Shown here piece after piece: positions 61,853 through 64,000 of a stretch of DNA of 64,000 bases. Source of the stretch: Lysobacteraceae bacterium NML03-0222 (GTDB taxonomy: Bacteria > Pseudomonadota > Gammaproteobacteria > Xanthomonadales > Xanthomonadaceae); contig NWQM01000012.1 of the NCBI GenBank assembly GCA_002798195.1, forward strand, positions 1 to 64,000. Reading direction: 5' to 3'. The position numbers and the translations under genes were made by a program. Below the pieces are notes generated by a model. The model ran no database searches and had not been told where the DNA came from. It saw only the letters and a program-made list of their open reading frames with translations. Position 1 is the first letter of the stretch; every line of letters starts with the position of its first letter.

Positions 61853-62497
61853 TCAATTTTCCGCAGCGACGCGCCGTGCCTGCATGAATTTGCCGGCCCA
61901 GTAGCCGGTATCCAGACGGGAGACCGAAACATTGCGGCCGGTTCGTGGGGAATGTACGAATTGACCGTTGCCAAGGTAAATGCCCACATGGTCAATGCGC
62001 TTGCCGGTGCGGCTGAAGAATACCAAGTCACCTTCAGCCATTTGGTCGCGGGCGATGCGCTCACCACGGGTAGCCATGTCGCGCGAAACACGTGGCAGCT
62101 CAATGCCGAGCGTATTGCGGAATACATAGCCAACCAGGCCGCTGCAATCAAAGCCTTCGGTAGTTGTCCCGCCCCAGCGATAAGGGGTGCCAAGCAGGGA
62201 CAGGGCGCTTTTCAGCAGACGTTGAATGCGATTGTCTTGGGGGGTGCTGCTTGCCTGAATGGATGAAACGGCCGGTAGTGCCGGAGGCAGGGAGGCAGCG
62301 GCGAGCAAAAGGTTGGGATTGACTGTTGACGTAGACGGCGTCTTGCTTGCGGTTACTTGAGGCGAGTTGGCTTCGGTATTGTTTGCAGAAAATGCCGGAG
62401 CCGATAGCAGGGCAAGCAGCACGGCAGCCAGGATGCGGCTACTGCGATGGTGATTGGTCGGGGTGCCGGAGCGGCCGTGGAGAAGGGTTAATTTCAT
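61853..62497 (-). CDS. NlpC/P60 (C40) peptidoglycan hydrolase
   Basis: A 214-residue protein with a signal peptide ending PAFSA, a low-complexity linker rich in Thr, Ser and Pro, and a C-terminal C40 domain: catalytic Cys in GFDCSGLVGYVF, His in DHVGIYLGNGQF and a third polar residue in VHSPRTGR. It cleaves within stem peptides (D-Glu-mDAP) in the periplasm. ATG 62497 is used; a GTG precedes it. Confidence 0.9.
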   Translation of the reverse strand: MKLTLLHGRSGTPTNHHRSSRILAAVLLALLSAPAFSANNTEANSPQVTASKTPSTSTVNPNLLLAAASLPPALPAVSSIQASSTPQDNRIQRLLKSALSLLGTPYRWGGTTTEGFDCSGLVGYVFRNTLGIELPRVSRDMATRGERIARDQMAEGDLVFFSRTGKRIDHVGIYLGNGQFVHSPRTGRNVSVSRLDTGYWAGKFMQARRVAAEN

Positions 62498-62648
62498 CAC
62501 GCGGTCTTCACTGTGCTAAGTCCAGCGGCGATTCTGCCGTCTCGAGCCAAAGCAAATGTTCTAAAAATGTTAATTGCCGGTTAATTTGAGTGATTTCCGT
62601 CACATTTTTAGATTTCAGGATGGGAATGCCTTGAATTCAAGTGCCGCT

Positions 62649-63215
62649 TCAAGGTCTGGCAGCGTCGCCCAGCACCCGCCGGGCGCCGGCGTAGCGGGCT
62701 TGCCAGTAGCGCCCATCCAGTCGCTCTAGGCGCACGGTGCCGCCAGTGCGTGGCGCATGGATGAAGCGACCATCACCTACATAGATGCCGACGTGGCTGA
62801 CTGTGCCGCTGCTTGCAAAAAATACCAAGTCTCCGGTTGCCAGCGCGTTTTTGGCAATAGATGGCGCCGAGAGTGCGGAAAGCTCGCGGGAGGTGCGCGG
62901 CAGGCGCAGATTCAGCATGTCGCGGAAGACATAGTTCACAAGGCCGCTGCAATCAAAGCCGCTTTCCGGGGTGTTGCCGCCCCATACATAGGGTGTGCCG
63001 ACCAGGCTCAAGGCGCGCATCAATACCGAATTGGCCTGACTGGTGCGTTCAACCGGAGTGTGCTGGGGCGGCGCGATGCTGGTTTGGGCCAGCCACTTGT
63101 CCAGCTCATTGGCCTGTGCGGCGAAGCTTGGCAGCAAGAAAATCAAGGCAGCGACAAGTGTGTTTTGCAAACGTGCTGGCGTCAAAAGCATGCTGTCTGG
63201 ATAATGGCCGGACAT
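62649..63215 (-). CDS. Second NlpC/P60 peptidoglycan hydrolase
   Basis: A 188-residue paralogue. The signal peptide ends FAAQA and the C40 core has GFDCSGLVNYVF, SHVGIYVGDGRF and IHAPRTGG. The two genes share layout and are separated by 151 bases with no terminator seen. Start 63215, or ATG 63191. It is divergent from slyD. Confidence 0.9.
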   Translation of the reverse strand: MSGHYPDSMLLTPARLQNTLVAALIFLLPSFAAQANELDKWLAQTSIAPPQHTPVERTSQANSVLMRALSLVGTPYVWGGNTPESGFDCSGLVNYVFRDMLNLRLPRTSRELSALSAPSIAKNALATGDLVFFASSGTVSHVGIYVGDGRFIHAPRTGGTVRLERLDGRYWQARYAGARRVLGDAARP

Positions 63216-63295
63216 TTGGCTGCTCCCTGTAACTAGGACGGCCAGAGTTTGACCTTATCCCTCCTTGAATTTCAAGTGTTTATTGCGAGTACTTC

Positions 63296-63778
63296 ATGAA
63301 GATTGAAAAAGACCGGGCCGTTCGTTTCCATTATTCCGTTGCCGAAAAAGGGCAAGAACCCGTTGAAAACTCGCATGAGCGGGGCGAGCCGCTGGCAGTG
63401 TTGATTGGTCATGGCAATATCATTCCGGGCTTGGAAAAGGCCATGGAAGGCCGCGAGGCCGGTGAAAAGTTCAGCGTGGACGTGCCCGCGGCCGAAGCGT
63501 ATGGCGAGCGCCGTGAGGGCATGACCCAGCGCGTGCCGAAGAAGCACTTCCAGGGCGTCAAGCTGGAGCCGGGCATGCAGGTGGTGTTGAACACCAATTT
63601 CGGCCCGCGTGCGGTGACAGTGGTCAAGGTCGGCATGACCGCGGTGGATATTGACCTCAACCATCCGATGGCCGGCAAGGACTTGTCGTTTGAAATCGAA
63701 ATCGTTGAGGTGCGTGAAGCGAGCAAGGAGGAAATCGAGCACGGTCATGTCCACGGCGACGGTGGTCACCAGCACTGA
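63296..63778 (+). CDS. slyD: FKBP-type peptidyl-prolyl isomerase SlyD
   Basis: A 160-residue protein with FKBP/IF domains: RFHYSVAEKGQEPVENS, PLAVLIGHGNIIPGLEKAM and the insert NHPMAGKDLSFEIEIVEV. It ends in a short His-rich tail (HGHVHGDGGHQH), shorter than E. coli SlyD's metal-binding tail. It is a prolyl isomerase and chaperone. It ends in a clean terminator. Confidence 0.93.
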   Translation: MKIEKDRAVRFHYSVAEKGQEPVENSHERGEPLAVLIGHGNIIPGLEKAMEGREAGEKFSVDVPAAEAYGERREGMTQRVPKKHFQGVKLEPGMQVVLNTNFGPRAVTVVKVGMTAVDIDLNHPMAGKDLSFEIEIVEVREASKEEIEHGHVHGDGGHQH

Positions 63779-63793
63779 TGGATTGAATCAATG

Positions 63794-63821
63794 CGGCCCG
63801 GTTCATGCCGGGCCGTTTTTG
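63794..63821 (+). terminator. Rho-independent terminator after slyD
   Basis: Eight-base arms CGGCCCGG / CCGGGCCG with a TTCATG loop (63794-63815) followed by TTTTT. Confidence 0.9.
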
Positions 63822-63837
63822 TTACCGGGTAGAAATC

Positions 63838-64000
63838 ATGAAACTAGATAGCGATGTGGTCGTGGTCGGGGCAGGGGCAGTTGGCCTGTGCACCGCGCTG
63901 GCGCTGGCCGAAGCCGGCCGGAGTGTGAAGGTGATTGATACCAAGGGTGTGGCGGCAGGTGCTTCACATGGCAACTGCGGCACCTTGACGCCCAGCCACG
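63838..64000 (+). CDS. FAD-dependent amino-acid oxidase/dehydrogenase (DadA-like), truncated by window end
   Basis: Only the first 54 codons are present: KLDSDVVVVGAGAVGLCTAL (dinucleotide-binding GxGxxG), followed by EAGRSVKVIDTK and GASHGNCGTLTPSH. That start fits D-amino-acid dehydrogenase and related DAO enzymes. Identity beyond the family is not decidable. Confidence 0.75.
   Translation, partial: MKLDSDVVVVGAGAVGLCTALALAEAGRSVKVIDTKGVAAGASHGNCGTLTPSH

Overview
The window looks like a chromosomal segment from a gammaproteobacterium, most likely of the Xanthomonadales/Lysobacterales. The reasons are a System I cytochrome c maturation locus, a 41-residue zinc-free type L36 protein, a dapD-yffB-dapE cluster, sdhCDAB, and the string cmk-rpsA-ihfB-lapB followed by O-antigen genes. 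The placement is inferred from gene content and order, not from a tree. Most of the DNA is ordinary core chromosome. No transposase, integrase, phage or CRISPR was seen.

Layout. 1-5.0 kb: a truncated secreted subtilase, an MsrA-thioredoxin-MsrB fusion coupled to an omega-amidase, and a DUF3829 lipoprotein. 5.1-13.8 kb (minus strand): a three-repeat PPC-like secreted protein and ccmABCDEFGHI, with an azurin lipoprotein gene lying between ccmB and ccmC. 13.8-17.4 kb: a methionine aminotransferase and the lysine/meso-DAP genes dapD-yffB-dapE. 17.4-37.8 kb: an accessory block of short, mixed operons. It holds two pirins, an AraC-type regulator, GSTs, VOC, SDR, NTF2-like, DUF6151 and DUF6958 proteins, LysR/MFS/AKR and MarR/DMT efflux modules, SelO, a KefC-type antiporter, SugE and MliC. 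The block separates glnD from dapD, which are adjacent in E. coli, so it is probably an insertion. Two inverted repeats inside it match the Neisseriaceae DNA-uptake-sequence dialect of Simonsiella.

37.8-42.7 kb (minus): glnD-map-yggS-ygfZ. 42.8-46.5 kb: a 54-residue SDHAF4-type assembly factor followed by sdhC, sdhD, sdhA and sdhB. 46.5-47.2 kb: a gene-free stretch packed with short hairpins that ends in a perfect terminator (a candidate structured RNA), then rpmJ. 47.3-55.7 kb: cmk, rpsA, ihfB, lapB, a WbpL/WecA-type phospho-sugar transferase, a WbpM/CapD-type dehydratase, galU and csaA. 55.7-60.9 kb (minus): DUF4190 pair, pyrD, murB, an EamA transporter and an ALDH7-type dehydrogenase. 61-64 kb: tRNA-Arg(CCT), a NUDIX hydrolase, two NlpC/P60 hydrolases, slyD and the start of a DadA-like oxidase.

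The core genes form coherent sets: methionine repair and salvage, cytochrome c biogenesis with its electron acceptor azurin, DAP synthesis, succinate dehydrogenase with its flavination chaperone, and envelope polysaccharide synthesis next to LapB. All assignments rest on reading motifs and neighbourhoods by eye. No database search was run.
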